Part shown: positions 7,797-16,177 of the stretch, in pieces
Layout: the number at the start of each line of letters is the position of its first letter
Numbering within the stretch: the stretch's first letter is position 1
Source: Phycisphaerae bacterium RAS1
GTDB lineage: Bacteria > Planctomycetota > Phycisphaerae > UBA1845 > Fen-1342
DNA: 64,000 nucleotides
Direction of reading: 5' to 3'
NCBI GenBank assembly: GCA_007859745.1
Contig: SMLU01000001.1
Coordinates: forward strand, 1,240,001-1,304,000
Program-made: the position numbers and the translations under genes
The notes under the pieces: model-generated
What the model was told of the DNA's origin: nothing
Databases searched by the model: none
The model's input: only the letters and a program-made list of their open reading frames with translations

Positions 7797-8678
7797 CTAT
7801 TCAAACGAGTAGCGGATGGGGTTTTGTGATTTTCCACCAAGCAAACGCCGAACGGATTTGCCTTTGTAGCGCGATCGCAAGTCCGTGGCGGGTCGTCCCT
7901 CGAATTCCCATCGCTTAGCTGCATCCCAGCCGTCCGTGCTGCGCGTGACATATGTCAGAGTGCCGGCTGGGAGCCAGCGTTCGATGTAGTAGACCTCGCG
8001 GACGACGCCTTGGAAGAGCGCAAGAGCAATCCGCGCGCGTTCCCGCTTGTTTCCGATTACCCACGCTGCGCGCGTTGCCTCGTACAACTCCAATTCTGAC
8101 ATGTCGGACCGGTACATGCGATTCAGCGTGATCAGCACGGCGGGATGGGCGAACTCCACTTCCGGTGCGTTGAATAACTGGATGTCCGCGAGGCTCGTAC
8201 GACCAAAACCGCGGCTACCTTCACCCCGAACCCGGTTGGTCAGGCGCTCCAATCCGAACAGGTCGATCGCGGCGGCTTCCACCAGCGCGGCTTCGTCGTC
8301 CGACAACGCGAAGCGGAGAATCTCGATCCGTGGTTGACCCCCTGAGTCGCGAATCTCGCGAATGCGGCGCACTTTCTCAGATTCCGATTGTTCATCGAGA
8401 TGCGAAAAACACCGATTCCCTTGACCCTTCCCGATGTAGAACACGCTTCCGTCGCGCGGATCGATGTACAGGTAGACGTAACTTTCCAGAAGAGCCTGAA
8501 CCTCGGGCGTAAAGGCGGGTTCAGCGTCCATGTCGCGCAGCTTACCGACGGCCTGGTTCAAGCTCCATGCACCGCGATTCGCACGAAACGAATTCGCCAC
8601 GGCCGCCCAGCATCTCCGCGCCCCCATGAGAACTTACACACCTTCCCCACCGTCGGACACAGAGGTCCGACGCTGCAG
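7461..8678. mobile_element. Segment bracketed by 28-bp inverted repeats around a GIY-YIG gene
   Basis: The left arm 7461-7488 (CTGTAGCGTCGGACCTCCGT...) and right arm 8651-8678 pair at 26 of 28 positions in opposite orientation. The only gene between them encodes a GIY-YIG nuclease-domain protein. A third occurrence of the repeat (40499-40631) has both arms around non-coding DNA, so the arms can exist without this gene. I see no clear target-site duplication, so calling it mobile is inference. Confidence 0.35.
7797..8531 (-). CDS. LEM-3-like GIY-YIG domain protein
   Basis: The 244-residue protein starts with a GIY-YIG module (about residues 15-110). YVYLYIDPRDGSVFYIGKG supplies the YLY and YIG signature strands, followed by the Arg of GNRCFSHL and a Glu-containing helix. 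The arrangement is most like the LEM-3/ankyrin-type GIY-YIG branch. The remaining 130 residues are unassigned. The ATG at 8531 is chosen because homology begins soon after; the frame is open 32 codons upstream. Third-position GC appears lower than in neighbouring genes by eye, suggesting transfer. Both flanks carry inverted repeat arms. DNA cleavage is expected from the family, but the target is unknown. Confidence 0.7.
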   Translation of the reverse strand: MDAEPAFTPEVQALLESYVYLYIDPRDGSVFYIGKGQGNRCFSHLDEQSESEKVRRIREIRDSGGQPRIEILRFALSDDEAALVEAAAIDLFGLERLTNRVRGEGSRGFGRTSLADIQLFNAPEVEFAHPAVLITLNRMYRSDMSELELYEATRAAWVIGNKRERARIALALFQGVVREVYYIERWLPAGTLTYVTRSTDGWDAAKRWEFEGRPATDLRSRYKGKSVRRLLGGKSQNPIRYSFE

Positions 8679-8734
8679 CTCCCGAAGACGCGCCGTGAAT
8701 GCCGCACCGTCGCCGGCGCGCGGGGAGACAGATG

Positions 8735-9589
8735 TCAGCGACTCGCACGCCGAATCTGATCGTAATCCACCGCCCGCTTCTCGTTGAACGCCGCAATCCC
8801 CTCCTTCGTCTCGTGCGTCAGGTTGTTGATCGCCAGCCAGTCGCGGGCGTGGCCGATCGTCAGGTGCCAGCTCAAGTCGCGCCAGAAATTAAGCTGCTGC
8901 TTCGTGTAGCGGATGCAGCCGGGCAGCTTGTTGATGAGCGTCGTGCACATCCGGTCCACCTCGGCGTCAAGCTGCGAGCGCGGAACCACGCGGTTCACAA
9001 GGCCCCACTCCAGCGCCTTCGCCGCCGGGATTTCCTCGCAGAGCATCAGGATTTCACGCGCCCGCCGATCGCCGACGATCAACGGCAGCCACTGCGTCGC
9101 CCCGCCGGCCGGGACCGAACCGCGCGCGGTGCCGACCTGCCGGATGTAAACGTCATCAGCCGCGACGGCCAGGTCGCAGGACATGTTGAATTCGTTTCCG
9201 CCGCCGACGGTCATGCCGTTCAGCCGGGCGACGGTCGGTTTTCCGATGTTGCGCAGCCGCTCGTGAGCCTCGATGAACGCGCCCATCCATTTCCAGTAGG
9301 TCTGCGGGTGATCGACGCAGTGCTCCTGCTGCTCCTTCAGGTCGGCTCCCGTGCAGAAGGCCTTGTCGCCGGCGCCGGTCAGCACGAGCACGGCGACCGT
9401 GTCATCGTGCGAGGTATCCAGAAAAGCCGCGGACATCTCGCTCAGCGTCTGGAAATCGAAGGCATTGTGAACCTCGGGGCGGTTGATCGTGACCGTGGCC
9501 CGGCCCTTCTGACGCTGGTGTTTCTCGTACACGATCTTCTGAAAACGAAACGAGGCGGGGTCGCGGCCCGCGATGTAGTCGCTGCTCAT
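8735..9589 (-). CDS. Enoyl-CoA hydratase/isomerase family protein, MenB/BamA-like
   Basis: This is a 284-residue crotonase-fold protein. The oxyanion-hole segments are CTGADLKEQ and GMTVGGGNEF; the Glu in GGGNE matches the first catalytic Glu of enoyl-CoA hydratases. The position of the second catalytic Glu is Gly here (QVGTARGSVPAGGATQ), as in MenB and the ring-opening hydrolase BamA. A simple hydratase role is therefore unlikely. The exact acyl-CoA substrate cannot be called. No CoA-pathway genes adjoin it; a GAACGCGAAGCG repeat lies just upstream of the start. Confidence 0.8.
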   Translation of the reverse strand: MSSDYIAGRDPASFRFQKIVYEKHQRQKGRATVTINRPEVHNAFDFQTLSEMSAAFLDTSHDDTVAVLVLTGAGDKAFCTGADLKEQQEHCVDHPQTYWKWMGAFIEAHERLRNIGKPTVARLNGMTVGGGNEFNMSCDLAVAADDVYIRQVGTARGSVPAGGATQWLPLIVGDRRAREILMLCEEIPAAKALEWGLVNRVVPRSQLDAEVDRMCTTLINKLPGCIRYTKQQLNFWRDLSWHLTIGHARDWLAINNLTHETKEGIAAFNEKRAVDYDQIRRASR

Positions 9590-9609
9590 GCGGAAGCTCC
9601 TCGGTTGAA

Positions 9610-9674
9610 GTCAGAACGCGAAGCGCAAGCGAGCGCTCTAGCCGCCGGCGCTCGTTTGCGCTTCGCGTTCTGAC
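9610..9674. repeat. GAACGCGAAGCGCAAGCGAG-family inverted repeat, copy 1
   Basis: The left arm begins GTCAGAACGCGAAGCGCAAG and the right arm ends with its complement at 9674. Copies of the same family lie at 17541-17600 and 31644-31709, all intergenic. Confidence 0.85.
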
Positions 9675-9705
9675 CGCGGCGAACGTTGCCGGCAGAAGCC
9701 GGTCG

Positions 9706-10761
9706 TTATTCGCGGGCGTCGCCTTCCGGCGTCAGGCCGACAAAATCCGCGATGAAAAGCTGCGCCGCGCTCAGCCCGCCGCGCTTCGAGGTCCACATGA
9801 CCTGCTTTCCGTCGGGCGAGAAGACCGGCAGACCGTCAAACTCGGCGTCGGTCGTGACGCGAAGCGTCTTCGAGCCGTCGTCGCGGATCAGGTACAGGTC
9901 GTAGTTCGGCCGGCCGCGGTGATCAGCCCGCGTGAAGATCAGCCACTTGCCCGACGGATGCCAGAACGGGCACCAGTGCAGCACCCCGTCTTCGGTGGTG
10001 AGCTGCTTTTCAGCGCCGCCGAGAGCGGAGTTGACGAAGATGTGCATGTTGCCGTCGCCCTTGCGGTCCGAGCGGTAGACGATGCGTTTGCCGTCCGGGC
10101 TGAAAAAGGGGCCGCCGTCATAGCCCTTCACATTCGTTATTCGCCGCGCGTGCGAGCCGTCAGCGTCGCTGATGTAAATCTCCTGGTCGCCGTCGCGCAT
10201 CGACGTAAAGACGATCTGCTGGCCGTCGGGCGAGTAACTGCCTTCGGCGTCGTAGCCGTCGCTGGTGGTGAGGCGTTTCATCCTTCCGTCTGCGAACGTG
10301 TGTTCGTAGATGTCCATCCCCGGCTGAAAGGGCCAGGCGTAGCGGCTCTTGCCGGTCTCCTTCAGCGCCTTCTTGACGTCTTCCGGCATCTCCGGCGGGC
10401 GCGGGTCGTGGTGGTTGGCGGCGAAGATCATCTTCGTGCCGTCGGGATGGAAGAAGGCGCACGTCGTGGCGGCCTGGCCGGTGCTGACTTGCTTCAGCCC
10501 GCTGCCGTCGACGCCCATCACGTAGATCTGGTAGTCTTCCTTGCCGGGCGGATAAGCCTGGAAACAAACGCGCTTTCCGTCGCGCGAGAAATAGCCCTCT
10601 CCGGCGCGGGCCAGGCCCATATCCTCACGCGTCAACTGACGGATATTCTTCAACCAGCGCGATTCATCGACGGCGTTCGACGCCGGCGGCTGAGCGAGAG
10701 CGGCGCCGACCGCGCAGGTGACGATCGCGAGCGCAACGGAGCGTCGTTCCAAGTTGAGCAT
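9706..10761 (-). CDS. Secreted TolB-like (PD40) beta-propeller protein
   Basis: A signal peptide (residues 1-22, ending AALAQ) precedes a propeller of WD40-like PD40 blades. The repeated signature is F-SPDGK, seen as SYSPDGQQIVFTS, FFSPDGKRIVYRS and VFSPDGKQVMWTS, spread over about residues 50-340. TolB-type propellers in planctomycetes are periplasmic and bind proteins or glycans; no enzymatic residues are visible. The ATG at 10761 was chosen because the signal peptide starts there; 39 upstream codons are open but low in quality. It lies between the crotonase gene and mntR. Confidence 0.8.
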   Translation of the reverse strand: MLNLERRSVALAIVTCAVGAALAQPPASNAVDESRWLKNIRQLTREDMGLARAGEGYFSRDGKRVCFQAYPPGKEDYQIYVMGVDGSGLKQVSTGQAATTCAFFHPDGTKMIFAANHHDPRPPEMPEDVKKALKETGKSRYAWPFQPGMDIYEHTFADGRMKRLTTSDGYDAEGSYSPDGQQIVFTSMRDGDQEIYISDADGSHARRITNVKGYDGGPFFSPDGKRIVYRSDRKGDGNMHIFVNSALGGAEKQLTTEDGVLHWCPFWHPSGKWLIFTRADHRGRPNYDLYLIRDDGSKTLRVTTDAEFDGLPVFSPDGKQVMWTSKRGGLSAAQLFIADFVGLTPEGDARE

Positions 10762-10816
10762 GGTTTTATCCTTCTCCAGCAGATGACGGCATGGTATCCA
10801 AGGGGGGAGCCGGTTG

Positions 10817-11269
10817 TCAGGGGGCCGGCCGCTTGCGCGTGGCCCGCTCGAATGCCGCGAGCGTCTCATCGCTGACATGATGCTCGATCCCCTCGGCGTC
10901 GGCCTGCGCCACCTTCTCGCTGACGCCGATCGAGAGCAGAAACGCCAGCACCACCTCGTGCCGGTGACGGACGCGGGCCGCCATCTCCCGGCCGGCGTCG
11001 GTGAGGAAGATCGCCCGGTACGGTCGCGTGGTGACCAGCCCGTCGCGCATCAGCCGCTCGACCGTCTTGCTGACCGTGACGTGCGAGACGCCCAGCCGCT
11101 CGGCGATGTCCACCACGCGCGCCTCGCCGCCTGCGTCGATCAGGTCGGCGACGACCTCGACGTAGTCCTCGCCCAGCTCCTTGCGGCGGGCCTCGCGCGT
11201 GCGGCGGTGGTCAGCGGCCTGCTGGCGCGGGTTACGGGCGGCGAGGGGTTGCGGGCGGCGCGCGTTCAT
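10817..11269 (-). CDS. mntR: MntR-type manganese-responsive regulator
   Basis: This 150-residue DtxR-superfamily protein has a winged helix (about residues 35-95, ERLGVSHVTVSKTVERLMRDGLV). A dimerisation domain follows with the MntR motif ADAEGIEHH, whose Glu, Glu and His match B. subtilis MntR Glu99, Glu102 and His103. The RHRHEV segment supplies the His77 equivalent. No SH3-like domain is present, as in MntR. It is divergent from the metal-transport operon, whose promoter region carries two repeated palindromes, so it most likely represses that operon when Mn(II) is abundant. The N-terminus (first 25 residues) is Arg-rich and the start is uncertain. Confidence 0.85.
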   Translation of the reverse strand: MNARRPQPLAARNPRQQAADHRRTREARRKELGEDYVEVVADLIDAGGEARVVDIAERLGVSHVTVSKTVERLMRDGLVTTRPYRAIFLTDAGREMAARVRHRHEVVLAFLLSIGVSEKVAQADAEGIEHHVSDETLAAFERATRKRPAP

Positions 11270-11335
11270 CGCATGTCACGATAGCCGGGCCGCGGCCAAC
11301 TTTCAACTCGAATCACACATATTATCAATTATTTA

Positions 11336-11397
11336 ATGTTGTAGTATTCGATACACCGGCTTGACAGCGACGGCGTCATGTTGTAGCATTAGTTACA
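11336..11397. promoter_or_regulatory. Two tandem candidate MntR operators
   Basis: ATGTTGTAGTATTCGATACA (11336-11355) and ATGTTGTAGCATTAGTTACA (11378-11397) match at 17 of 20 positions. Each is framed by TGTA...TACA half-sites. Their starts are 42 bp apart, about four helical turns. The second covers the -10 of the operon promoter, which fits repression by the adjacent regulator. Confidence 0.5.
11361..11389 (+). promoter_or_regulatory. Promoter of the metal-transport operon
   Basis: A consensus -35 TTGACA (11361-11366), a 17-nt spacer and a -10 TAGCAT (11384-11389) lie about 107 bp upstream of the first gene. The -10 lies inside the second candidate operator. Confidence 0.6.
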
Positions 11398-11495
11398 TGA
11401 TGTAGAAGCGTCTGGCGGCGCCTCGGGATCCGGGCCCGAATGCCGTGCAGCCACACGGACCGGCCGGCCGCGGCCCGCACCACAGGATCAACCGC

Positions 11496-12455
11496 ATGGC
11501 TGGATCGGGCCGCAGCAGCACCACACGAAAACCCGCGCGGAAGCACTGGCTCGCGGCGGCCATCGCCTCGCTCGGCCAGCAGGCGACCCTGGCGGAGTCA
11601 CCCGAATCGCAGCGCTCGCGCCACTCCGCCAGCGCGCCGGCGACGCTTCCGTCGCCCTCCACGGCGTCCGACATGGCCCCGACCGTCTGGGACGTTTGGC
11701 GCACGCCGCTGACCGAAGCCCTGGTCAGCGACCGGCCCGATTTCACCGAGAGCGCCGAGGCCATCCCGCGCGGACACCTGCAACTTGAGTCCGGCTACAC
11801 GTTCACCTACGACCGCGAGGACGGCCAGCGGCGGCGCGATCACACCGCCCCCGACTTGCTGCTGCGCGCCGGCCTCTTCGACCGCTTCGAGCTGCGCCTC
11901 GGCTGGCCGGGCTATTCGTGGACCAGTGATCTGTACGTGACCGAGACGCGCGTTGGCCGGCGCGTCAGCCGCGAGGAGTGGTCGCAGGGGGCCAATGACC
12001 AATCCGTCGGCTTCAAGTACCAGGTCTGCGATCAGGAAAACCTGCGGCCGCAATTGGCCGTGATCGGCGAGCTCGCCGCCCCTTCCGGCTCGCGCGGCGT
12101 CTCGGCCGGCGATGTGGAGCCGACGGTGAAGCTGCTCTGGTCCTATGACCTCGCCGAGCGGGTCGCACTGGCCGGCAACGTGAGCCTCTCCGTCCCGCAG
12201 GAGGACGGCAACCGGTTCGTTCAGGTCGGCAACTCGCTCAGCCTGGCGGTGTCCTGGAGCGACACGATCGGAACCTACTGCGAGTACTTCGGCTTCTATC
12301 CCAACTCGCGCTATTCCGACTGCGCACACACGCTCAACGGCGGCATTACATACTTGCTCACGGATAACCTGCAGCTCGACTGGCGGGCCGGGTTCGGACT
12401 TAACGAGGAAGCCGACGATTTCTTCGCCGGCGTCGGATTCGTATGGAGATGGTGA
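11496..12455 (+). CDS. Outer-membrane beta-barrel protein of the metal operon
   Basis: The 319-residue product has a signal peptide (HWLAAAIASLG region). It then shows alternating hydrophobic strands with aromatic ends (HLQLESGYTFTYD, RFELRLGWPGYSW, GGITYLLTDNLQLDWRAGFG) and a C-terminal Trp (VWRW) typical of barrels. The pattern resembles the MetA-pathway phenol-degradation/transporter-like barrel group. I chose the ATG at 11496 because AGGAT lies 10 nt upstream and the signal peptide follows; the frame is open further upstream. As the first gene after the Mn-type promoter it may let metal cross the outer membrane, but that is inferred from position only. Confidence 0.65.
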   Translation: MAGSGRSSTTRKPARKHWLAAAIASLGQQATLAESPESQRSRHSASAPATLPSPSTASDMAPTVWDVWRTPLTEALVSDRPDFTESAEAIPRGHLQLESGYTFTYDREDGQRRRDHTAPDLLLRAGLFDRFELRLGWPGYSWTSDLYVTETRVGRRVSREEWSQGANDQSVGFKYQVCDQENLRPQLAVIGELAAPSGSRGVSAGDVEPTVKLLWSYDLAERVALAGNVSLSVPQEDGNRFVQVGNSLSLAVSWSDTIGTYCEYFGFYPNSRYSDCAHTLNGGITYLLTDNLQLDWRAGFGLNEEADDFFAGVGFVWRW

Positions 12456-12456
12456 C

Positions 12457-12645
12457 ATGAATCAACTTCTCGGCAGAGTCGGCGCGGCCCTCGCGCTCGC
12501 CGGCGTCAGCCTGTCGGCCGCGGCGGCGGGCGGCTGCGCGTTTCAGGAAGCGCTGGCGGACGGCCTCTACGGCGGCGTGTCCGACACGATCGCCGGCGCG
12601 ATCTCAACCGTCGCACTGCGCGTTTTCAACGTGGGACAGGAGTAG
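12457..12645 (+). CDS. Small exported protein in the metal operon
   Basis: This 62-residue product starts one base after the stop of the barrel gene. It has a hydrophobic N-terminus with a possible, non-ideal lipobox (AAAGGC, Cys27). A short predicted helix follows (EALADGLYGGVSDTIAGAIS). It ends 4 bp before the next gene, so it is clearly within the operon. I do not recognise a family. It may be a periplasmic lipoprotein helper of the uptake system. Confidence 0.6.
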   Translation: MNQLLGRVGAALALAGVSLSAAAAGGCAFQEALADGLYGGVSDTIAGAISTVALRVFNVGQE

Positions 12646-12649
12646 TTCG

Positions 12650-13618
12650 ATGCATGTTTCTCTGTGGCGCTGGATCGTCGCCGCCGTGCCGGTCGCCTCG
12701 TTGATATCCGCGGCGATCGCCGGCGGACCGGCGAAGTATCCTTACAAGGTCGTCACGACCGTGGGCATGGTGACGGACATCGTCCGCCAGGTCGCCGGCG
12801 ACAAGGCTGACGTGAGCGGCATCATCGGCGAAGGCGTCGATCCGCACCTCTACAAGGCCACGCGCAACGACATCGCCGCCCTGCAATCCGCGGATGTGAT
12901 CTTCTACAGCGGCCTCATGCTCGAAGGAAAAATGGCCGACGCGCTGGTGCGCGTCGCGCGCAACGGCAAGCCGGTCTTCGCCGTCACCGAGCGGATCGAT
13001 GAGAAATACCTGCTCGAACCGCCCGAATTCGCGGGCCACGCCGACCCGCACGTCTGGATGGACGTATCGGCCTGGAGCAAGGCGGTCGAGGCGGTCGCGG
13101 CGGCTCTGACCGAGTACGACGGCGCCAATGCATCGCTCTACGCCGGCAACGCCCGGCGTTACGCAGCCGAGCTGGACAAGCTGCACGAGTACATCCGCAA
13201 AGTGATGGCGACTGTGCCGGAAAGGCAGCGCGTGCTCATCACGGCGCATGACGCCTTCAACTACTTCGGCCGGGCGTACGGATCGCGCGTCAAGGGAATT
13301 CAGGGCATCTCGACCGAGTCGGAAGCCGGCCTCGACGACATCAACAAGTTGGTCACGTTCATCGTGGACAACGATGTGAAGGCGGTCTTCGTCGAAACCA
13401 GCGTCGCGGAGAAGAACGTCAGGGCGCTGATCGAAGGCGCCAAGGCGCGCGGCCGAGACGTCGCGCTCGGCGGCACGCTCTTTTCGGATGCCATGGGCCC
13501 GGCGGGAGCCTACGAGGGCACCTATATCGGCATGCTCGACCACAACGCCACCACCATCGCGCGCGCCCTGGGCGGCGAGGCGCCCGCGCGCGGATTGAAC
13601 GGGAAATTGCGGGAATAA
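12650..13618 (+). CDS. mntA: Manganese-type ABC transporter substrate-binding protein (TroA/PsaA family)
   Basis: A signal peptide (residues 1-24) is followed by the cluster A-I metal-binding fold. Four ligands are visible: His66 (GVDPHLYK), His134 (ADPHVWMD), Glu223 (GISTESEAG) and Asp280 (LFSDAMG). This His-His-Glu-Asp set is the Mn(II)-type set of PsaA/MntC; zinc proteins have a third His in place of Glu. The His-rich loop of ZnuA is absent. AGGAG lies 8 nt upstream of the ATG. It delivers metal from the periplasm to the two permeases encoded downstream. The symbol follows the Mn prediction. Confidence 0.88.
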   Translation: MHVSLWRWIVAAVPVASLISAAIAGGPAKYPYKVVTTVGMVTDIVRQVAGDKADVSGIIGEGVDPHLYKATRNDIAALQSADVIFYSGLMLEGKMADALVRVARNGKPVFAVTERIDEKYLLEPPEFAGHADPHVWMDVSAWSKAVEAVAAALTEYDGANASLYAGNARRYAAELDKLHEYIRKVMATVPERQRVLITAHDAFNYFGRAYGSRVKGIQGISTESEAGLDDINKLVTFIVDNDVKAVFVETSVAEKNVRALIEGAKARGRDVALGGTLFSDAMGPAGAYEGTYIGMLDHNATTIARALGGEAPARGLNGKLRE

Positions 13619-13664
13619 GGAAGAGGATTAGAAATGCCAATGCACACCATGCAAAGATCTCAAC

Positions 13665-14597
13665 ATGGCAACTAGCCATCAACGGACTGAGCCGACGCCG
13701 ACCGGACGTGATCTTCGCGGACCCTCAGGTAGCGCGTCGGAGGATCCGCCCGCGCTTGCGGCGCTGCGCCGGGCGGATCGCGCGCGAAGCATGCCGGCGA
13801 CCGGCGCCGAGCACGCGCTGGGCGCCCCGCTCTCCATCCACGACATGACCGTCGCCTACCATCGCAAACCGGTGCTGTGGGACGTCGACTACGACGCGCC
13901 CCCGGCGCAGCTCGTCGGCATCGTCGGCCCCAACGGCGCCGGGAAGAGCACGCTGCTCAAGGCCGTTCTCGATCTCGTCCCGAAAGCCTCCGGCCGCGTC
14001 ATGGTGTTCGGAAAACCCTACACGCAGCAGCGCCGGCTGGTGGCGTACGTTCCGCAACGCGAAAGCGTCGACTGGGATTTCCCGGTCAGCGCGCTGGACG
14101 TCGTCGTCATGGGCCGCTACGGCCGCATCGGCTGGCTGCGCCCCGTCACGCGCCGTCACCGCGAAGCCGGCCTGCATGCCCTCGAGCGCGTCGGCATGGC
14201 CGACTTCGCAAGGCGACAGATCAGCCAGCTTTCCGGCGGACAGCAGCAGCGCGTCTTCCTGGCGCGGGCCCTGGCCCAGGAGGCCAGCGTCTACCTGATG
14301 GACGAGCCCTTTGCCAGCGTCGACGCCGCCACGGAAAAAGCCATCGTGCAGGTCCTGCATGACCTGCGCGGCGGCGGGCGCACCGTGCTCGTCGTTCATC
14401 ATGACCTGCAAACCGTGCCGGAGTATTTCGACTACGTGCTGCTGCTCAACACGCGCATCGTCGCGCACGGCCCCACGGCGCAGACGTTCACGCAGGAGAA
14501 TCTGCGCAAGACGTACGGCGCCCGACTGACGCTGCTGGAAGAGGCGGCCCACGCGATGGCGCGCGGCGTACGCGAGCGCCCCGCGCCGGCCGACTGA
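13665..14597 (+). CDS. mntB: Metal ABC transporter ATP-binding protein
   Basis: The 310-residue ATPase has Walker [11 protein letters not shown]-loop [13 protein letters not shown], signature LSGGQQQR, Walker B VYLMDEPF and H-loop VVHHD. The VDWDFPV segment is common in Mn/Zn/Fe chelate importer ATPases. About 55 residues before [10 protein letters not shown] are Pro/Arg/Ala-rich and not conserved-looking, so a later start is possible, although MATSHQ is the only early ATG. It energises the two permeases that follow. Confidence 0.9.
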   Translation: MATSHQRTEPTPTGRDLRGPSGSASEDPPALAALRRADRARSMPATGAEHALGAPLSIHDMTVAYHRKPVLWDVDYDAPPAQLVGIVGPNGAGKSTLLKAVLDLVPKASGRVMVFGKPYTQQRRLVAYVPQRESVDWDFPVSALDVVVMGRYGRIGWLRPVTRRHREAGLHALERVGMADFARRQISQLSGGQQQRVFLARALAQEASVYLMDEPFASVDAATEKAIVQVLHDLRGGGRTVLVVHHDLQTVPEYFDYVLLLNTRIVAHGPTAQTFTQENLRKTYGARLTLLEEAAHAMARGVRERPAPAD

Positions 14598-14781
14598 GCG
14601 ACGGAGACCGAGATCATGGGCATGGACGCGAAAAACGGAAAACGAGACAAAGGCCGCGCCGGGCCGCGCGACCCCGCGCGCCCTCTGCCCCTTTGTTCCT
14701 CTATCCCCGCTGCGTCTTCTCCGTGTCTCCGTGACTCCGTGACTGCGTGGTAGAATTCTTGAGGCGCAGCGGAGCGGCCCC
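14598..14781. other. Spacer with half of a plain-text-like repeat
   Basis: This gap contains a run with short near-direct repeats, TCTCCGTGTCTCCGTGACTC, at about 14717-14750. It resembles the inner part of the CACAGAGGCGCAGAGGCACA-type palindrome seen at 43244-43414. No promoter was seen, so the downstream permeases probably depend on read-through. Confidence 0.4.
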
Positions 14782-16164
14782 GTGAATCCGTCCATCACCG
14801 ACAACACAATCCGCTGGCCGTCAGCCGCCGAATGGCTGAACGTGCTCACCCTGGCCGACTACAACACGCGCGTCGTCGTCATCGGCGTGACGCTGCTCGG
14901 CATGGCCTGCGGACTGGTCGGTTCGTTCATGCTGCTCCGCAAGCGCGCCCTTCTGGGCGACGCCCTCAGTCACGCCACTCTGCCGGGGATTGCCGCGGCG
15001 TTTCTCATCGCCAGCGCGCTCGGACTGAGCGGCAAGTCGCTGGCCGTGCTGCTGACCGGCGCGACCATCTCCGGATCGCTCGGCGTGCTCTGCGTGTTGG
15101 CGGTGGTGCACCTCACGCGCATCAAGGAAGACGCCGCCATGGGGATCGTGCTCAGCGTTTTCTTCGGGCTGGGTGTCACGCTCACCGGCGTCATTCAAAG
15201 CATGGGCACCGGCCACGCCGCCGGGCTCAAGTCATTCATCTATGGCAAGACGGCCTCAATGTTGTGGGGCGACGCGCTGCTGATCGGCGCCACCGCGGCG
15301 GCGGCGGCCGCGGTCCTGCTGGCCTTCTACAAGGAATTCAAGCTTCTGTGTTTCGACGCCGACTTTGCCGCCGCCCTAGGGCGGCCGGTGCTGGCGCTGG
15401 ATGTGTTGCTGATGACGCTGGTCGTCGCCGTGACCGTGATCGGCCTTCAGGCGGTCGGACTGATCCTGATCATCGCGCTGCTCATCATTCCGCCCGCCGC
15501 CGCCCGCTTCTGGACCGATCACCTGCCGACGATGCTGATTGCATCGGTGTGCATCGCCGCCGCAAGCTGCGCTCTGGGGGCGATGCTCAGCGCCGTCGTT
15601 CCGCGCCTGCCTTCCGGGGCCGTGATTGTCGCGGTCGCCGGACTCGCGTTCAGCCTGAGCATGCTCGCCGGCCCCGCCCGCGGCGTGCTCCCGCGGCTGA
15701 TCGATCAGCGCCGGCTCTCGCGCAAGATCGCCCGGCAACATCTGCTGCGAGCCCTGTACGAGCTGAGCGAGCCGGCCGGCGCGGCGCGCGAAACAGCCGT
15801 CGGCATCGAGTTTCGGCTGTTGATGGGGGCGCGCTCCTGGTCGGCGGCCGGGTTGCGGCGCGAGCTGCGGCGAGCGTTTCGCGACGGCCTGGTGCTGCCC
15901 GATTCCGCGTCGCAGACGTTCCGGCTGACGCAGCCCGGCTTTCAAGCCGCCTGGCGCGTCGCCCGCAATCACCGGCTGTGGGAGCTGTTTCTCATCAGTC
16001 ACGCCGACATCGCCCCCAGCCACGTCGATCGCGACGCCGACCAGGTAGAGCACGTGCTGGATGCGGAGATGATCCGCCTGCTCGAATTGCAACTGGCCGC
16101 GGCATATCCCGACCTTCAGGCGCCGCACAGCCCGCACGCGATTCGGCCGAGAAAGCCGGAGTAA
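14782..16164 (+). CDS. mntC: Metal ABC transporter permease fused to a DtxR-like domain (first)
   Basis: Residues about 30-305 form the ABC-3 (TroC/MntC/ZnuB) permease with eight or so membrane segments and the conserved RKRALLGDALSHATLPG loop. Residues about 315-460 form a DtxR-like winged-helix plus dimerisation module (LTQPGFQAAWRVARNHRLWE). Counterparts of the DtxR/MntR ligands are His397, Glu401, Asp416, Asp420, Glu423 and His424. The start is GTG with weak SD. A cytoplasmic metal sensor on the transporter is inferred; DNA binding is less likely. A CPHGxPIP-type end is missing here. Confidence 0.88.
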   Translation: MNPSITDNTIRWPSAAEWLNVLTLADYNTRVVVIGVTLLGMACGLVGSFMLLRKRALLGDALSHATLPGIAAAFLIASALGLSGKSLAVLLTGATISGSLGVLCVLAVVHLTRIKEDAAMGIVLSVFFGLGVTLTGVIQSMGTGHAAGLKSFIYGKTASMLWGDALLIGATAAAAAAVLLAFYKEFKLLCFDADFAAALGRPVLALDVLLMTLVVAVTVIGLQAVGLILIIALLIIPPAAARFWTDHLPTMLIASVCIAAASCALGAMLSAVVPRLPSGAVIVAVAGLAFSLSMLAGPARGVLPRLIDQRRLSRKIARQHLLRALYELSEPAGAARETAVGIEFRLLMGARSWSAAGLRRELRRAFRDGLVLPDSASQTFRLTQPGFQAAWRVARNHRLWELFLISHADIAPSHVDRDADQVEHVLDAEMIRLLELQLAAAYPDLQAPHSPHAIRPRKPE

Positions 16165-16177
16165 CGAGAACAGAGCG

